The notes beneath the pieces are model-generated. The model made no database searches and was not told where the DNA came from. It saw only the letters and a program-made list of their open reading frames with translations. A stretch of DNA of 59,913 bases from an uncultured Pelagibacteraceae bacterium (GTDB taxonomy: Bacteria > Pseudomonadota > Alphaproteobacteria > Pelagibacterales > Pelagibacteraceae), in contig CACGOO010000007.1 in the NCBI GenBank assembly GCA_902574685.1, positions 1-59,913 on the forward strand, written 5' to 3'. The position numbers and the translations under genes are program-made. This document shows, in pieces, positions 44,340-54,326 of the stretch (the first letter of the stretch is position 1; every line of letters begins with the position of its first letter).

Positions 44340-46375
44340 GAAATTTCGTTAATTATTGAGGCTCGATCGTATAATTTTAATAATTTATTATATTTACTGA
44401 AATTATCACCTTTCATCTCTAATTTTTTTACTTCTGCCTCAGCAAGTAAGAATAAATCTTCATTTAATATGGGATCAGCTAATCTAAAATTTTTAATTCC
44501 ACTTTGCTTAAATCCTAACAAATCCCCATATCCACGTAATTTCATATCTTCCTCAGAAATTACAAAACCGTCATCTGAACTTTTGAGAATATTAATTCTT
44601 TTTTTTGCATTTTCACTTAGTGAGGATTTAAACATCAATATACAGTAAGATTCTTTGCTCCCACGTCCAACACGACCTCGTAACTGATGTAATTGGGATA
44701 AACCATACTTATCAGCATTTTCAATAACGATTACGTTAGCATTAGGAAAATCAATTCCAACCTCAATAACAGTGGTTGAAACTAATATATCCAACTTTCT
44801 ATCTAAGAAATTATTTAAAATTTTGTTCCTTTCATCCTTATCAAGTGAACCATGAATTAATCCAATTCTATTCTTAAAATATTTTTCTAAATACTTAAAT
44901 TTATTTACAACAGATTGTTGTTCAACTTTTTTCGACTCTTCTATCAAAGGACAAACCCAGAAGATTTGATTTTTATTAGAAATTTCTTTTTTAACAAATC
45001 TAATTATTTCAGATATTTTATCCTCTAACTTACTGTAAGTGACTATTTTTTTTCTATTTTTTGGTTTTTCTTTAATTAAGGTTAAATCCATATCACCATA
45101 AACCGTCATCATCATTGTTCTTGGTATTGGAGTTGCAGACATGACTAGAACATCGCAGTTATTTCCACCTTTTTCTGATAACTCTTTACGTTGACGAACA
45201 CCAAACTTATGTTGTTCATCAATAATTATTAAACCCAGTTTATTATACTCAACTTTTTTTTGGAATAACGCATGTGTTCCTATCAGAAAGTCTATTTTAC
45301 CAAGTTTAAGATTTTCTAAAATTTTCTTTCTATCAGCATATTTTGACTTACCTGTTAACATTTCAATTTTTACATTTTTGGGCAGATATTTTTTAGCAAA
45401 AGAAAAATGTTGCTTTGCTAGAATTTCAGTAGGCACCATAAAGCTTGTTTGATATCCAGCATTTATACAATTTACCGCTGCTATCATTGATACAATTGTT
45501 TTACCAGATCCAACATCTCCTTGTAAAAGTCTAAACATTCTACTTTTTGATTTAAGATCTTCGTTAATAACTTTTATTGCTGCTTCTTGATCATTTGTTA
45601 ATTTAAAATTTAAATCTTGTATCAATTTTTCCTTACAATCTTTAAAAATTTTTTGTGATTTCTTTATTTTTTTTATTTTGGTTCTTATTTTTGAGGATAA
45701 TAAAAAATGAGCAAACAATTCGTCAAAAACTAACCGTTTATAATACTTAGATTTTAAAATTTCTTTAGTATCAAGACTGTGAATTTTTAAGATTGCGTCT
45801 TTCCACTTAATATTATTAAATTTTTTCTTTATATCTTCATTTAGCCACTCGTCTAAATCTGGTAATTCCTTTAAAACTTCATTAATTATATTATTGTATT
45901 TATTGATTGTAAGACCATCTGTAAGACTATATTTATTTTGAGACTCTAAGATATTTTCATTACTTTCTTTAACCTGAGTCGGATTAGTGATTTGATATTT
46001 ATTTCTAAAAAGATTAATTTTTCCACTTATTATTATTTCAGTATTTAACGGTAAGATTTTTTTTATATATCCTTCATATGAATTAAAAAAAACACAATCT
46101 ATTTTTATATCATTGCTTTGACATACAACTCGGTTGGGCAATCTTCTTATTCTAGGAAAATTATATTTTAGAGGTGTTAATTTAATTGTTTGTAATTTTC
46201 CTATTTGTATATCACCAATTTTTGTTACCTTTGAATTTTCAATTTTACTCGTAGGTAGATGCCACAATAAATCAAAAATTGTATTTATATTTTTTCTTTT
46301 AAATAATTGGCTTGTTTTTTTCCCTATACCTTTAATATTCTGAATATTTGACAATAAATATTCGTGATCATTCAT
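44336..46375 (-). CDS. recG: ATP-dependent DNA helicase RecG
   Basis: This 679-residue superfamily 2 helicase has an N-terminal wedge domain (about 1-200), Walker A LLQGDVGSGKT, the DEQH box IIDEQHKFGVRQR, motif III VMSATPIPRTM, motif VI QLRGRVGRG and the RecG-specific C-terminal LRGYGDLLGFKQSG. It rewinds stalled replication forks and branched DNA. It diverges from sdhE across 26 bp and overlaps the DUF502 gene by 4 nt at its 3' end. Confidence 0.95.
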   Translation of the reverse strand: MNDHEYLLSNIQNIKGIGKKTSQLFKRKNINTIFDLLWHLPTSKIENSKVTKIGDIQIGKLQTIKLTPLKYNFPRIRRLPNRVVCQSNDIKIDCVFFNSYEGYIKKILPLNTEIIISGKINLFRNKYQITNPTQVKESNENILESQNKYSLTDGLTINKYNNIINEVLKELPDLDEWLNEDIKKKFNNIKWKDAILKIHSLDTKEILKSKYYKRLVFDELFAHFLLSSKIRTKIKKIKKSQKIFKDCKEKLIQDLNFKLTNDQEAAIKVINEDLKSKSRMFRLLQGDVGSGKTIVSMIAAVNCINAGYQTSFMVPTEILAKQHFSFAKKYLPKNVKIEMLTGKSKYADRKKILENLKLGKIDFLIGTHALFQKKVEYNKLGLIIIDEQHKFGVRQRKELSEKGGNNCDVLVMSATPIPRTMMMTVYGDMDLTLIKEKPKNRKKIVTYSKLEDKISEIIRFVKKEISNKNQIFWVCPLIEESKKVEQQSVVNKFKYLEKYFKNRIGLIHGSLDKDERNKILNNFLDRKLDILVSTTVIEVGIDFPNANVIVIENADKYGLSQLHQLRGRVGRGSKESYCILMFKSSLSENAKKRINILKSSDDGFVISEEDMKLRGYGDLLGFKQSGIKNFRLADPILNEDLFLLAEAEVKKLEMKGDNFSKYNKLLKLYDRASIINEIS

Positions 46376-46401
46376 GATTTATATATATAAAGATTTAATT
46401 A

Positions 46402-46662
46402 ATGGATTCAAATAAACAAAATTTAATTAATAAAATTTTATACAGAGCTCAGTATCGTGGAACTAAAGAAATGGATATCTTTGTAAGTAAATTTGTTAAT
46501 TCAATTATTAATAATCTCGATCATAAAGAATTAGTTTCTTTAGATAAGTTAATTAATTTTGATGATGAAACTCTAGTCAATTTAAGTTTGGGTAAAAATT
46601 CAAAAGATTTTGAAGATAAAATCATCTTAGAAAAACTTATAGAATTTAAAAATAAATATTAG
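46402..46662 (+). CDS. sdhE: Succinate dehydrogenase assembly factor SdhE
   Basis: The 86-residue helical protein has YRAQYRGTKEMDIFVSKF, containing the RGxxE motif of the SdhE/Sdh5 (DUF339) family, which helps attach FAD to SdhA. Its place divergent from recG (26 bp) is the standard alphaproteobacterial neighbourhood. Its TAG stop directly touches the 3' end of the convergent tRNA-Ser gene. Confidence 0.92.
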   Translation: MDSNKQNLINKILYRAQYRGTKEMDIFVSKFVNSIINNLDHKELVSLDKLINFDDETLVNLSLGKNSKDFEDKIILEKLIEFKNKY

Positions 46663-46752
46663 TGGCGGAGAGACTGGGATTCGAACCCAGGAAAGAGTTG
46701 CCCCTTTGCCGGTTTTCAAGACCGGTGCTTTCAACCGCTCAGCCATCTCTCC
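46663..46752 (-). tRNA. tRNA-Ser (anticodon TGA)
   Basis: A 90-nt class II tRNA with acceptor GGAGAGA/TCTCTCC, anticodon arm CCGGT-CTTGAAA-ACCGG, a long variable arm, TTCGAAT T-loop and encoded CCA. No base separates its 3' end from the sdhE stop. Confidence 0.97.
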
Positions 46753-46812
46753 TAATTTGTAATAATTAAAATTCTATATTTCATAAACAAAATAGTTTAA
46801 TTGATCAATATA

Positions 46813-47697
46813 ATGTTAAGCAAAAATCAATTTAATAAAGGTATAATTTTAACCGCATTTGGTTCTTTCTGGTGGGGTTTTATTGGAGTTATCTATTTTA
46901 AATATATTGCATTTGCTGGACATATTGAAGTTGTCCTACATCGAAGTGCATGGACAACTGTTATGCTAATTTTAACAACAATCATTTTATCAAAGTGGAA
47001 AAAATTTAGCTTAGTTTTTAAAGATAAAAAAAAAATTATGATGCTGTTTTTATCTGGATTATTAATTTTTACTAATTGGGCTGTTTGGATTTATGCAATA
47101 GGGAATGATCAAGTTATAGATGCTAGTTTTGGATATTTTATAATGCCTATAATAAGTGTTTTTTTAGGTTATTTTTTTTTAAAAGAGAAATTAAGTTTCA
47201 AAACGAAAATTTCACTTTTAATCGTAACTATATCAATTTTGTATTTAGTAATATCTAGTTTCCAATCAATACCATGGGTTGGATTAATAGTAGCTTTAAG
47301 TTGGAGTTTTTATAATTTAGTAAGAAAAAAAATTGATGTAGACACAGATATTGGTTTATTAGTTGAAAGTTTATTTATTTTTCCAGCGGTAATATTTGCT
47401 TTTTATTTAATTGTACAAAATGATTTAAATGATTTTGATATATCGAATGTTAAATTAATGTTAATATTCATGCTGGCAGGCCCTATGACCGTGATTCCTT
47501 TATATTTATATGTTAGAGGTGTTGAATTATGTGGTCTAGGTCCGACTGGCATGGTTTTTTATATAACTCCAACTTTGCAATTCTTGTTGGGTTATTTCTT
47601 ATATAATGAGGAATTAGATATACATAAATTAATCAGCTTTATTTTAATATGGATTGCTGTATCGATATACCTAAAAGATTTGTATGAAAAAAATTAA
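46813..47697 (+). CDS. rarD: EamA family transporter RarD
   Basis: The 294-residue inner-membrane protein has about ten helices. GIILTAFGSFWWGFIGVIYFK at the start and NWAVWIYAIGNDQVIDASFGYFI are RarD-type signatures, and the second EamA half ends with GLGPTGMVFYITPTLQFLLG. Substrate is unknown for most RarD proteins. I use the ATG at 46813; an in-frame TTG at 46801 would add four residues. It overlaps mltB by 14 nt. Confidence 0.9.
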   Translation: MLSKNQFNKGIILTAFGSFWWGFIGVIYFKYIAFAGHIEVVLHRSAWTTVMLILTTIILSKWKKFSLVFKDKKKIMMLFLSGLLIFTNWAVWIYAIGNDQVIDASFGYFIMPIISVFLGYFFLKEKLSFKTKISLLIVTISILYLVISSFQSIPWVGLIVALSWSFYNLVRKKIDVDTDIGLLVESLFIFPAVIFAFYLIVQNDLNDFDISNVKLMLIFMLAGPMTVIPLYLYVRGVELCGLGPTGMVFYITPTLQFLLGYFLYNEELDIHKLISFILIWIAVSIYLKDLYEKN

Positions 47698-48679
47698 ATT
47701 ATTTATCATATCGATTTTAATTATTTTAAATTCTTCAACTCTAATTGCTGATGATTTTAACAATTGGAAAATTAAATTTAAAAAAAGAGCAATTAATGAA
47801 GGTATTAGTAAATCAACAGTTAATAATTTAATAGATAAAACAAAGTTTTTACCTGATGTAATAAAATATGACAGATACCAGCCAGAATTCTATGAAGACA
47901 CAAAGACATATATTTCAAAAAGAACATCGTCAAAAAAAGTAAAATTAGGAAAAATTATATTAAATAAAGAAAATAATATTATTAATAAAGTATCTTCTGA
48001 ATACAAAGTAGATAAAAATTTGCTATTAGCGCTTATGGGAATTGAAACTAACTTTGGAAACTATTTAGGTAAAATGGATATCGTTTCTTCACTTGCAACA
48101 TTAAGCTTCGATCAAAGAAGAAGTGAATTTTTTACTAAAGAATTAATCACTCTTTTAAAATTAGTAGACGCAAAAATTATAGATCCAAGTACATTATTTG
48201 GATCTTGGGCAGGTGCATTTGGTAATTTTCAATTTATGCCATCCACAATCAAAAATCATGCCATTGACTATAATAAAGATGGATCAATTGATCTAAAAAA
48301 TATTGAGGATTCTTTTGCATCTGCAGCTAACTATTTAAGTAATCTTGGATGGAATGATAATACACCGTGTTTTTATAGAATTAATCTAAATGAAAATGTT
48401 CCTGATAAATATTTAAATACATCAGCAAAAAAAATTAAACATGAGAGAAAAGTAAAATATTTAAAAAATTATATAAATAATTCGTCTTTTTTGGACAAAT
48501 ATGACAATTTAACAGCAGCAATAGTTACTCCTGATGCTGAAATAGTTGAAAATGCAAATAAACTTAAACCAGCATATATTATTTTTAATAATTATAAGCT
48601 AATCTTAAAATGGAATAGATCATTAAGATTTAGTCTGGCGGTATGCACATTAAAAAATAGTTTTGAAAATGAAACTTAA
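47684..48679 (+). CDS. mltB: Lytic murein transglycosylase (MltB/SLT_2 family)
   Basis: The 331-residue protein has an N-terminal signal segment (about 1-21) and the SLT_2 domain with the catalytic Glu121 in LLALMGIETNFGNYLG, followed by FGSWAGAFGNFQFMPSTI and DYNKDGSIDL. It cleaves glycan strands of peptidoglycan in the periplasm. No lipobox or C-terminal peptidoglycan-binding domain is seen. It overlaps rarD by 14 nt and the rlpA-like gene by 17 nt, starting an envelope operon. Confidence 0.92.
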   Translation: MKKIKLFIISILIILNSSTLIADDFNNWKIKFKKRAINEGISKSTVNNLIDKTKFLPDVIKYDRYQPEFYEDTKTYISKRTSSKKVKLGKIILNKENNIINKVSSEYKVDKNLLLALMGIETNFGNYLGKMDIVSSLATLSFDQRRSEFFTKELITLLKLVDAKIIDPSTLFGSWAGAFGNFQFMPSTIKNHAIDYNKDGSIDLKNIEDSFASAANYLSNLGWNDNTPCFYRINLNENVPDKYLNTSAKKIKHERKVKYLKNYINNSSFLDKYDNLTAAIVTPDAEIVENANKLKPAYIIFNNYKLILKWNRSLRFSLAVCTLKNSFENET

Positions 48680-49421
48680 GATAATAATTTTTTTAGCAAT
48701 AATTTTAACATCATGTGAAACTACGAATAAGAAAGTAATCACGAATAAAGATTTTAAAAATTATTCAAATGATGGATTTGCTCTTATATACAATAATGAT
48801 ATTTTCAAAGAACGAATAGTTTCAAAAAAAATAGATCAAAGATCATTAATTATTTTCAATAATAAACTTAAAAAAGATACAGATATAAAAATAACAAATT
48901 TGTTAAATGAAAAGTATTTGATTGCTCAAGTAGGAAAAAATTCGAAATATCCAATTTTTTATAATTCAGTAATTTCTGAAAGGATTGCGACTGAACTTGA
49001 TATTGATCCTGATCAACCCTATGTACGTGTAGAAACAATAAATTCTAGTAATACTTTTGTTGCAAATAAAGCTAAAACATTTGATGAGGAAAAAAAAGTA
49101 GCTAATAAAGCTCCTGTAGACAGCATTTCAATCCAAAATATATCAATTGAAAAAGATAATAATTCAAAAGTTGAAAAGGTGAAAAATACAAAATTTGAAT
49201 TTATAATTAAGTTTGCCGATTTATTTTTTGAAGAATCTGCAATTACATTGAAAAAAAGACTTGAGGATGAATACAATTTAAAAGACATAAACATCAAAAA
49301 AATGTCTAAAAATTTATATAGGGTTTACAAGGGTCCTTTTTATAATTTAGGATCAATTAAAAATGTATATAATGAAATTGCTGATATAAATTTTGAAAAT
49401 ATTGAATTAATAAAATTATGA
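48663..49421 (+). CDS. RlpA-like SPOR-domain lipoprotein with degenerate barrel domain
   Basis: The 252-residue protein has a lipobox (ILTSC, Cys18) and two parts. Residues about 35-125 align in pattern with the double-psi barrel of RlpA, for instance DTDIKITNLLNEKYLIAQVG, but the NDRGP active-site segment is replaced by KNSKYP. Residues about 178-252 look like a SPOR domain. SPOR domains bind denuded glycan at the septum. The lost catalytic residues suggest a binding-only protein. It overlaps mltB by 17 nt and the carboxypeptidase gene by 4 nt, the usual rlpA slot. Confidence 0.7.
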   Translation: MKMKLKIIIFLAIILTSCETTNKKVITNKDFKNYSNDGFALIYNNDIFKERIVSKKIDQRSLIIFNNKLKKDTDIKITNLLNEKYLIAQVGKNSKYPIFYNSVISERIATELDIDPDQPYVRVETINSSNTFVANKAKTFDEEKKVANKAPVDSISIQNISIEKDNNSKVEKVKNTKFEFIIKFADLFFEESAITLKKRLEDEYNLKDINIKKMSKNLYRVYKGPFYNLGSIKNVYNEIADINFENIELIKL

Positions 49422-50572
49422 AAATAAAAGTATTATTAAGTTTTGTTCTTTCGTTTTTAATTATAACTAATATTTCTTACGCAAAATTTAACATAAATGC
49501 ACGTACTGCAATTTTACAAGACTATTTATCTGGTGAAATTTTATATGAAAAAAATCCTGATGAGAAAATATTTCCTGCCTCTATGACAAAAATAATGACT
49601 TCAATTGTTGCTTTTGATTTATTGAAAAGTGGCGAAATAACTTTAGATGAAAAATTTATTGTTTCTGAAAATGCCTGGAGATTATCTTCGTCTGGTTATT
49701 CATCGATGTTCATAATGGTTGGAGATGAAGTTTCGGTAGAAGATTTATTATTAGGTATAATTGTTGCTTCAGGTAATGATGCATGTGTAGCTTTGGCTGA
49801 AGGCATAGCAGGAACTGAGGATGAATTTGCTTTGTTAATGACTGAGAAAGCTCAAGAAATTGGAATGGAAAATACAAATTTTTCAAATTCATCAGGGATT
49901 AATGATGATAATAATTATTCAACTGTTAGAGATATTTTAATTATGTCTAATTATCTAATTAAAGAACATCCTAAATATTATGAGTATTTTAAAATTAAAG
50001 AATTTACTTGGAGTAGGACAGGCGGGGATCCCATTACACAAGGAAATAGAAATCCATTGTTATATAAAAATATGGGTGTAGATGGAATTAAAACCGGCTT
50101 CCTAGGTTCAGAAAAATATTCACTTGCATCGTCTATATTAAGAAAACAGAGAAGATTAATAGCTGTTGCAAGTGGCTTTGAAACAAAAAATTCTAGATCA
50201 AAGCAATCACAAAAATTATTAACATGGGGTATTACAAATTTTGATACAATAAAAATAAGTAATGATAACGAATATCTTTATGAACTAGATGTTTGGCAGG
50301 GAAATAAGAAAAAAGTAAAAGTTAATACTAAAGACGTAATTTATAAGACCATTCCAAAAGCCAAAAAAAAATATATGAAAGTGAAGATTGTTTATGACGG
50401 TCCTATACAAGCACCTATTAAAAAGGGAGAAAAATTAGCAGAAATAAAAGTATTATATAAAGACGAAGTTATATCTAATCATGACTTATTTTCTACAGAA
50501 AATATCAAACAACAAAATGCAATATCAAGATTGATAACTTCTATCAATTTTTTGATATGGGGCGATGTCTAA
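49418..50572 (+). CDS. D-alanyl-D-alanine carboxypeptidase (PBP5/6 family)
   Basis: The 384-residue precursor has a signal peptide (cut near SYA, residue 22) and all three serine-peptidase motifs: SMTK (Ser55-Lys58), SGN (118-120) and KTG (225-227). A C-terminal beta-rich domain follows (about 280-355), and the last residues form an amphipathic anchor. It trims the terminal D-Ala of pentapeptide stems. It overlaps the rlpA-like gene by 4 nt and tmk by 8 nt. DacC and DacF names both fit. Confidence 0.93.
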   Translation: MKIKVLLSFVLSFLIITNISYAKFNINARTAILQDYLSGEILYEKNPDEKIFPASMTKIMTSIVAFDLLKSGEITLDEKFIVSENAWRLSSSGYSSMFIMVGDEVSVEDLLLGIIVASGNDACVALAEGIAGTEDEFALLMTEKAQEIGMENTNFSNSSGINDDNNYSTVRDILIMSNYLIKEHPKYYEYFKIKEFTWSRTGGDPITQGNRNPLLYKNMGVDGIKTGFLGSEKYSLASSILRKQRRLIAVASGFETKNSRSKQSQKLLTWGITNFDTIKISNDNEYLYELDVWQGNKKKVKVNTKDVIYKTIPKAKKKYMKVKIVYDGPIQAPIKKGEKLAEIKVLYKDEVISNHDLFSTENIKQQNAISRLITSINFLIWGDV

Positions 50573-51179
50573 ATATCCAATTATCATATTTGAAGGCATT
50601 GAGGCCTCGGGAAAAACTACAAATTTTAAAATTGCCGCAAATTATTTAAAAAATCGAAGAAAAAGTTTTATAAAATTAAGAGAGCCTGGTGGTTCAATTT
50701 TTTCAGAAAAAATAAGAAAATTGATTTTAAATAAGAAACTAAATTTAAATAATAAAACCGATCTATTACTATTTTATGCCGGAAGATCAGAAAATTTTGA
50801 GAAAATTATTAAAAAAAATTATAAAAAAAAAATAATATTAATTGATCGTTTTACAGATTCTACTATTGCGTATCAACATTATGGAATGAAAATTGATTTA
50901 AAGGTAATCAGAATGCTGAATAAGTTTATAATTGGAAATTTTAATCCTGATATAGTTTTTTTAAGTACTGTGAATTCAAAAAATTTACAGAAAAGGCTTA
51001 GAAGTAGATCTAACTTAAATAGATATGATAAATTTAAACTTAAATTTTATAACAAAGTTCAGAACGGGTATGAAAAAATATCAAACAATAAGAACAAATA
51101 TATTAAAATTAATTCAAACACTAATACAATTAACGAAGCAAAAAAAATCATAATAAATAAACTTGAGAAATTAATATAA
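50565..51179 (+). CDS. tmk: Thymidylate kinase
   Basis: The 204-residue P-loop kinase has FEGIEASGKTT (about 9-19), the substrate motif LREPGGS, the DRF motif LIDRFTDSTIAYQHYG and a LID region RLRSRSNLNRYD. It phosphorylates dTMP to dTDP. It overlaps the carboxypeptidase gene by 8 nt and abuts holB without a gap. Confidence 0.93.
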   Translation: MSKYPIIIFEGIEASGKTTNFKIAANYLKNRRKSFIKLREPGGSIFSEKIRKLILNKKLNLNNKTDLLLFYAGRSENFEKIIKKNYKKKIILIDRFTDSTIAYQHYGMKIDLKVIRMLNKFIIGNFNPDIVFLSTVNSKNLQKRLRSRSNLNRYDKFKLKFYNKVQNGYEKISNNKNKYIKINSNTNTINEAKKIIINKLEKLI

Positions 51180-52049
51180 ATGTCTGAATATAAATTAATA
51201 GGACATGAAACATATTTAGAAAAATTTGTAACACTTTACGAAAATAATGAACTTCCAAATAAAATTTTATTATCTGGTAAAAAAGGTATTGGAAAATCAT
51301 TACTTGCAGAAAAATTTTTATATAAAATTTTTAATTCTAATAACGATAATGAACTAATAAAAAACAAATCTCATCCTAATGTTTTAAATATAAAAAAAAA
51401 TAATGATAAAAAAAATATAGAAATTGATCAAATTAGAGAAATCATAAAGTTTACAAATCAATCCTCCTTTAATAATAAATCAAGATTTATAATCCTCGAC
51501 GATGTTGAATTTTTAAATATTAATTCATCAAATGCTTTATTAAAAAATTTAGAAGAACCAAATGAAAATGTTTTTTTTATTTTAATTTTTAATTCAGAAA
51601 AGTTTTTAATAGATACAATAAAATCCCGATGTATAGAATTTAAATTAAGTCTATCTAATGAGAATACCAGATTGATTGTCAATAATTACTTTAATGAAAA
51701 TATTTATGAACAAATAAATTCAAATTTGATAAATTATTACTCAACCCCCTTTTTTTTAATATCCTTAATAAACTATATGAATGAATTTGAATTATCTGTA
51801 TCCGAAACTACAGTTGATGATTTATTAGTTAATTTAATTAATAATAAGCACTATATTAAACAAGAGTTTATAAGAGATAATTTAAATATGATTATTGAAT
51901 TATTTTTTTATAAACATATAAACACAACAAAAAAATTGTCATATAAAGTTAAAGAATATTATTATTCGAAATTATCTAATGTAAAAAAATTTAATCTTGA
52001 TTATGAAACTTTTTTTTTAGAATTTAAGGATAAATTATTAAGTGAATAA
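51180..52049 (+). CDS. holB: DNA polymerase III delta prime subunit-like protein
   Basis: The 289-residue AAA+ clamp-loader protein has Walker A LLSGKKGIGKSLLAEKF, Walker B-like RFIILDDVEFLN, SSNALLKNLEEPNENVFFIL, and the SRC motif in TIKSRCIEF. It is a part of the loader that places the sliding clamp. The zinc-binding Cys module usual in delta prime is not evident. The tmk-holB-metG order is standard. It overlaps metG by 8 nt. Confidence 0.88.
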   Translation: MSEYKLIGHETYLEKFVTLYENNELPNKILLSGKKGIGKSLLAEKFLYKIFNSNNDNELIKNKSHPNVLNIKKNNDKKNIEIDQIREIIKFTNQSSFNNKSRFIILDDVEFLNINSSNALLKNLEEPNENVFFILIFNSEKFLIDTIKSRCIEFKLSLSNENTRLIVNNYFNENIYEQINSNLINYYSTPFFLISLINYMNEFELSVSETTVDDLLVNLINNKHYIKQEFIRDNLNMIIELFFYKHINTTKKLSYKVKEYYYSKLSNVKKFNLDYETFFLEFKDKLLSE

Positions 52050-53568
52050 AAATTATTATATAACAACACCAATTTACTATCCTTCTGCTAAACCTCATAT
52101 GGGTCATGCATATTCAAGTATAATTGCTGATTTTTTTGCACGTTTCAAAAAAATTGATGGTTTTAATGTCTATTTTTTAACAGGCACAGATGAACATGGT
52201 TTAAAAATACAAAGATCCGCTGAAAAATTAAATAAGGATCCAAAATCTTTTTGTGATGAAATAAGTAAAACATTCGAGGATTTAACTAAAACTTTAAACT
52301 TATCAAATACTGATTTTATAAGAACTACAGAGGAAAGACATAAAGTGTCTGTGCAAAATTTATGGAATATACTTGAAAAAAATAACCAAATTTTTTTGTC
52401 TAAATATTCTGGTTGGTATTCTGTATCAGATGAGGCTTTTTACAATGAAGATGAAGTCGAGGAAAAAGACGGATTAAAAATTTCTAAATCTTCTGGTTCT
52501 ACTGTTGAGTGGGTTGAGGAAGAATCTTTTTTTTTTAAACTTTCAGAATGGGAAAAACCCTTATTAGAATTTTATGAAAAAAATAAAAATTTTATTTTAC
52601 CTGAAAGTAGACGAAATGAGGTAATAAGCTTTGTCAAAAGTGGTTTAAAAGATTTATCTGTCAGTAGAAAGACATTTTCGTGGGGTGTAAAAGTACCGAG
52701 TGATAAAAATCATGTAGTTTATGTATGGTTAGATGCATTAACAAATTATTTAAGTTCTTTAAAATATCCAGATGAAAATAATGAATTATATAAAAATTTT
52801 TGGCCAGCAGATTTACATATAATTGGTAAAGACATATTAAGATTTCATGCTATTTATTGGCCAGCATTCTTGTTAGCTGCAAAAATAGAACCTCCCAAAA
52901 GGGTTTATGGACATGGATGGATACTTTCTGGTGATGAAAAAATGTCAAAATCAAAAGGAAATATTTTAGATCCATTAGAAATCATAAATGCTTATGGTCT
53001 AGATCCATTAAGATATTATCTACTAAAAGAAGTTTCTTTTGGTAATGATGGAAATATTTCTGAGGAAAAATTAGAAAATTGTATTAATAGCGATTTGGCA
53101 AATAATTTTGGAAATCTCTGTCAAAGAGTACTTTCTTTTGCAGAAAAAAATTGTTCTTCTTTAATACCTGATCATAAATTTAATGATGAAGATTTAGAAA
53201 TTTTAAAACAAATAAATAATCTAGATAAAATAAGATCATTTATAAATAATCAAGACATAAACCAGTATATGAATTTTATTGTAGATAGATTGTTTGCCGC
53301 TAATAAATATTTTAATGATCAGGAACCTTGGAAGAAGAAAGATAATAGATTAAGGTTGAATACGATTGTTTATACTGCATTAGAATTAATTAGAAAAATT
53401 ACTATTTTGCTTTATCCAGTAATGCCAGAAACATCAGTAAAAGTGCTAAATGTTTTTAATGAAACAGAAAGTTCTATTGATTTTACATCAATTGATAATA
53501 ATGAAATTTTAAAAAAAGATTTAAAAATAAATAAATTAGACATTTTGTTTAAAAAAATTGAAAAATGA
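52042..53568 (+). CDS. metG: Methionyl-tRNA synthetase
   Basis: The 508-residue class I synthetase has the HIGH-type motif in TPIYYPSAKPHMGHAYS, TGTDEHGLKIQ, GKDILRFHAIYWPAFL and KMSKSKGN near 300. It lacks the zinc-knuckle cysteines and the C-terminal tRNA-binding domain of the E. coli enzyme, as in the shorter alphaproteobacterial form. It starts with GTG at 52042 inside the end of holB (8-nt overlap) and overlaps tatD by 4 nt. Confidence 0.95.
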   Translation: MNKNYYITTPIYYPSAKPHMGHAYSSIIADFFARFKKIDGFNVYFLTGTDEHGLKIQRSAEKLNKDPKSFCDEISKTFEDLTKTLNLSNTDFIRTTEERHKVSVQNLWNILEKNNQIFLSKYSGWYSVSDEAFYNEDEVEEKDGLKISKSSGSTVEWVEEESFFFKLSEWEKPLLEFYEKNKNFILPESRRNEVISFVKSGLKDLSVSRKTFSWGVKVPSDKNHVVYVWLDALTNYLSSLKYPDENNELYKNFWPADLHIIGKDILRFHAIYWPAFLLAAKIEPPKRVYGHGWILSGDEKMSKSKGNILDPLEIINAYGLDPLRYYLLKEVSFGNDGNISEEKLENCINSDLANNFGNLCQRVLSFAEKNCSSLIPDHKFNDEDLEILKQINNLDKIRSFINNQDINQYMNFIVDRLFAANKYFNDQEPWKKKDNRLRLNTIVYTALELIRKITILLYPVMPETSVKVLNVFNETESSIDFTSIDNNEILKKDLKINKLDILFKKIEK

Positions 53569-54326
53569 TAGACTCTCATTGTCATCTTGATCACGAACCT
53601 CTTTATTCAAATATTAGTGATGTTATCAAACGTTCTAAGGAAAATGGATTAAAGAAAATTTTAACTATTTCAACCAATTCAAAAAGCTTTGAAAATATTA
53701 AAGAGATTATAAATCTTGATGAAATAATTTATGGAAGTATAGGTATTCATCCTCATGAGTCTAGCAATGATAATATGGATAAAAAATTCATTGTTGAAAA
53801 TGCTAATAAATTTAAAAAGATAATTGGGGTAGGAGAGACAGGATTAGATTTCTATTATGAAAATAGTCATAAAGATGATCAAATTAAAAGTTTTGAGACA
53901 CATATAGAAGCCTCTATTGAACTTAAATATCCTTTGATAGTTCATTCTAGAAGTGCCGAAAGAGAAACTTTTGATATTTTAAATAAATATAAAAATAGCG
54001 ATATTAAAATACTCATGCACTGTTTTACAGGTTCAAAAGAGTTTGCTAAAAAAATGATGACATTAAATGCGTATTTTTCTGCTAGTGGAATAATAACTTT
54101 TAAAAATAGTAATGATCTTCAAGAAACTTTTAAAATGATTGAAAATGATAAAATTTTAATTGAAACAGACAGTCCTTTCTTAGCACCTATACCAATGAGA
54201 GGTAAAAAAAACGAACCTTCCTATATTAAATATACATTGGAAAAACTTTCAGAATTAAAATCAAAAACCTTTGATGAATTAGAAACTATTACAAATGAAA
54301 ATTTTGAAAGATTATTTTTTCAATAA
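53565..54326 (+). CDS. tatD: TatD family metal-dependent hydrolase
   Basis: The 253-residue TIM-barrel protein starts MIDSHCHLDHE with the metal-binding HxH, has GVGETGLDFYYE, LIVHSRSAERETFDIL, MHCFTGS and IETDSPFLAP, all TatD signatures. Relatives are 3' nucleases acting on damaged DNA or RNA ends. It overlaps metG by 4 nt and the next MBL-fold gene by one base. Confidence 0.92.
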   Translation: MIDSHCHLDHEPLYSNISDVIKRSKENGLKKILTISTNSKSFENIKEIINLDEIIYGSIGIHPHESSNDNMDKKFIVENANKFKKIIGVGETGLDFYYENSHKDDQIKSFETHIEASIELKYPLIVHSRSAERETFDILNKYKNSDIKILMHCFTGSKEFAKKMMTLNAYFSASGIITFKNSNDLQETFKMIENDKILIETDSPFLAPIPMRGKKNEPSYIKYTLEKLSELKSKTFDELETITNENFERLFFQ

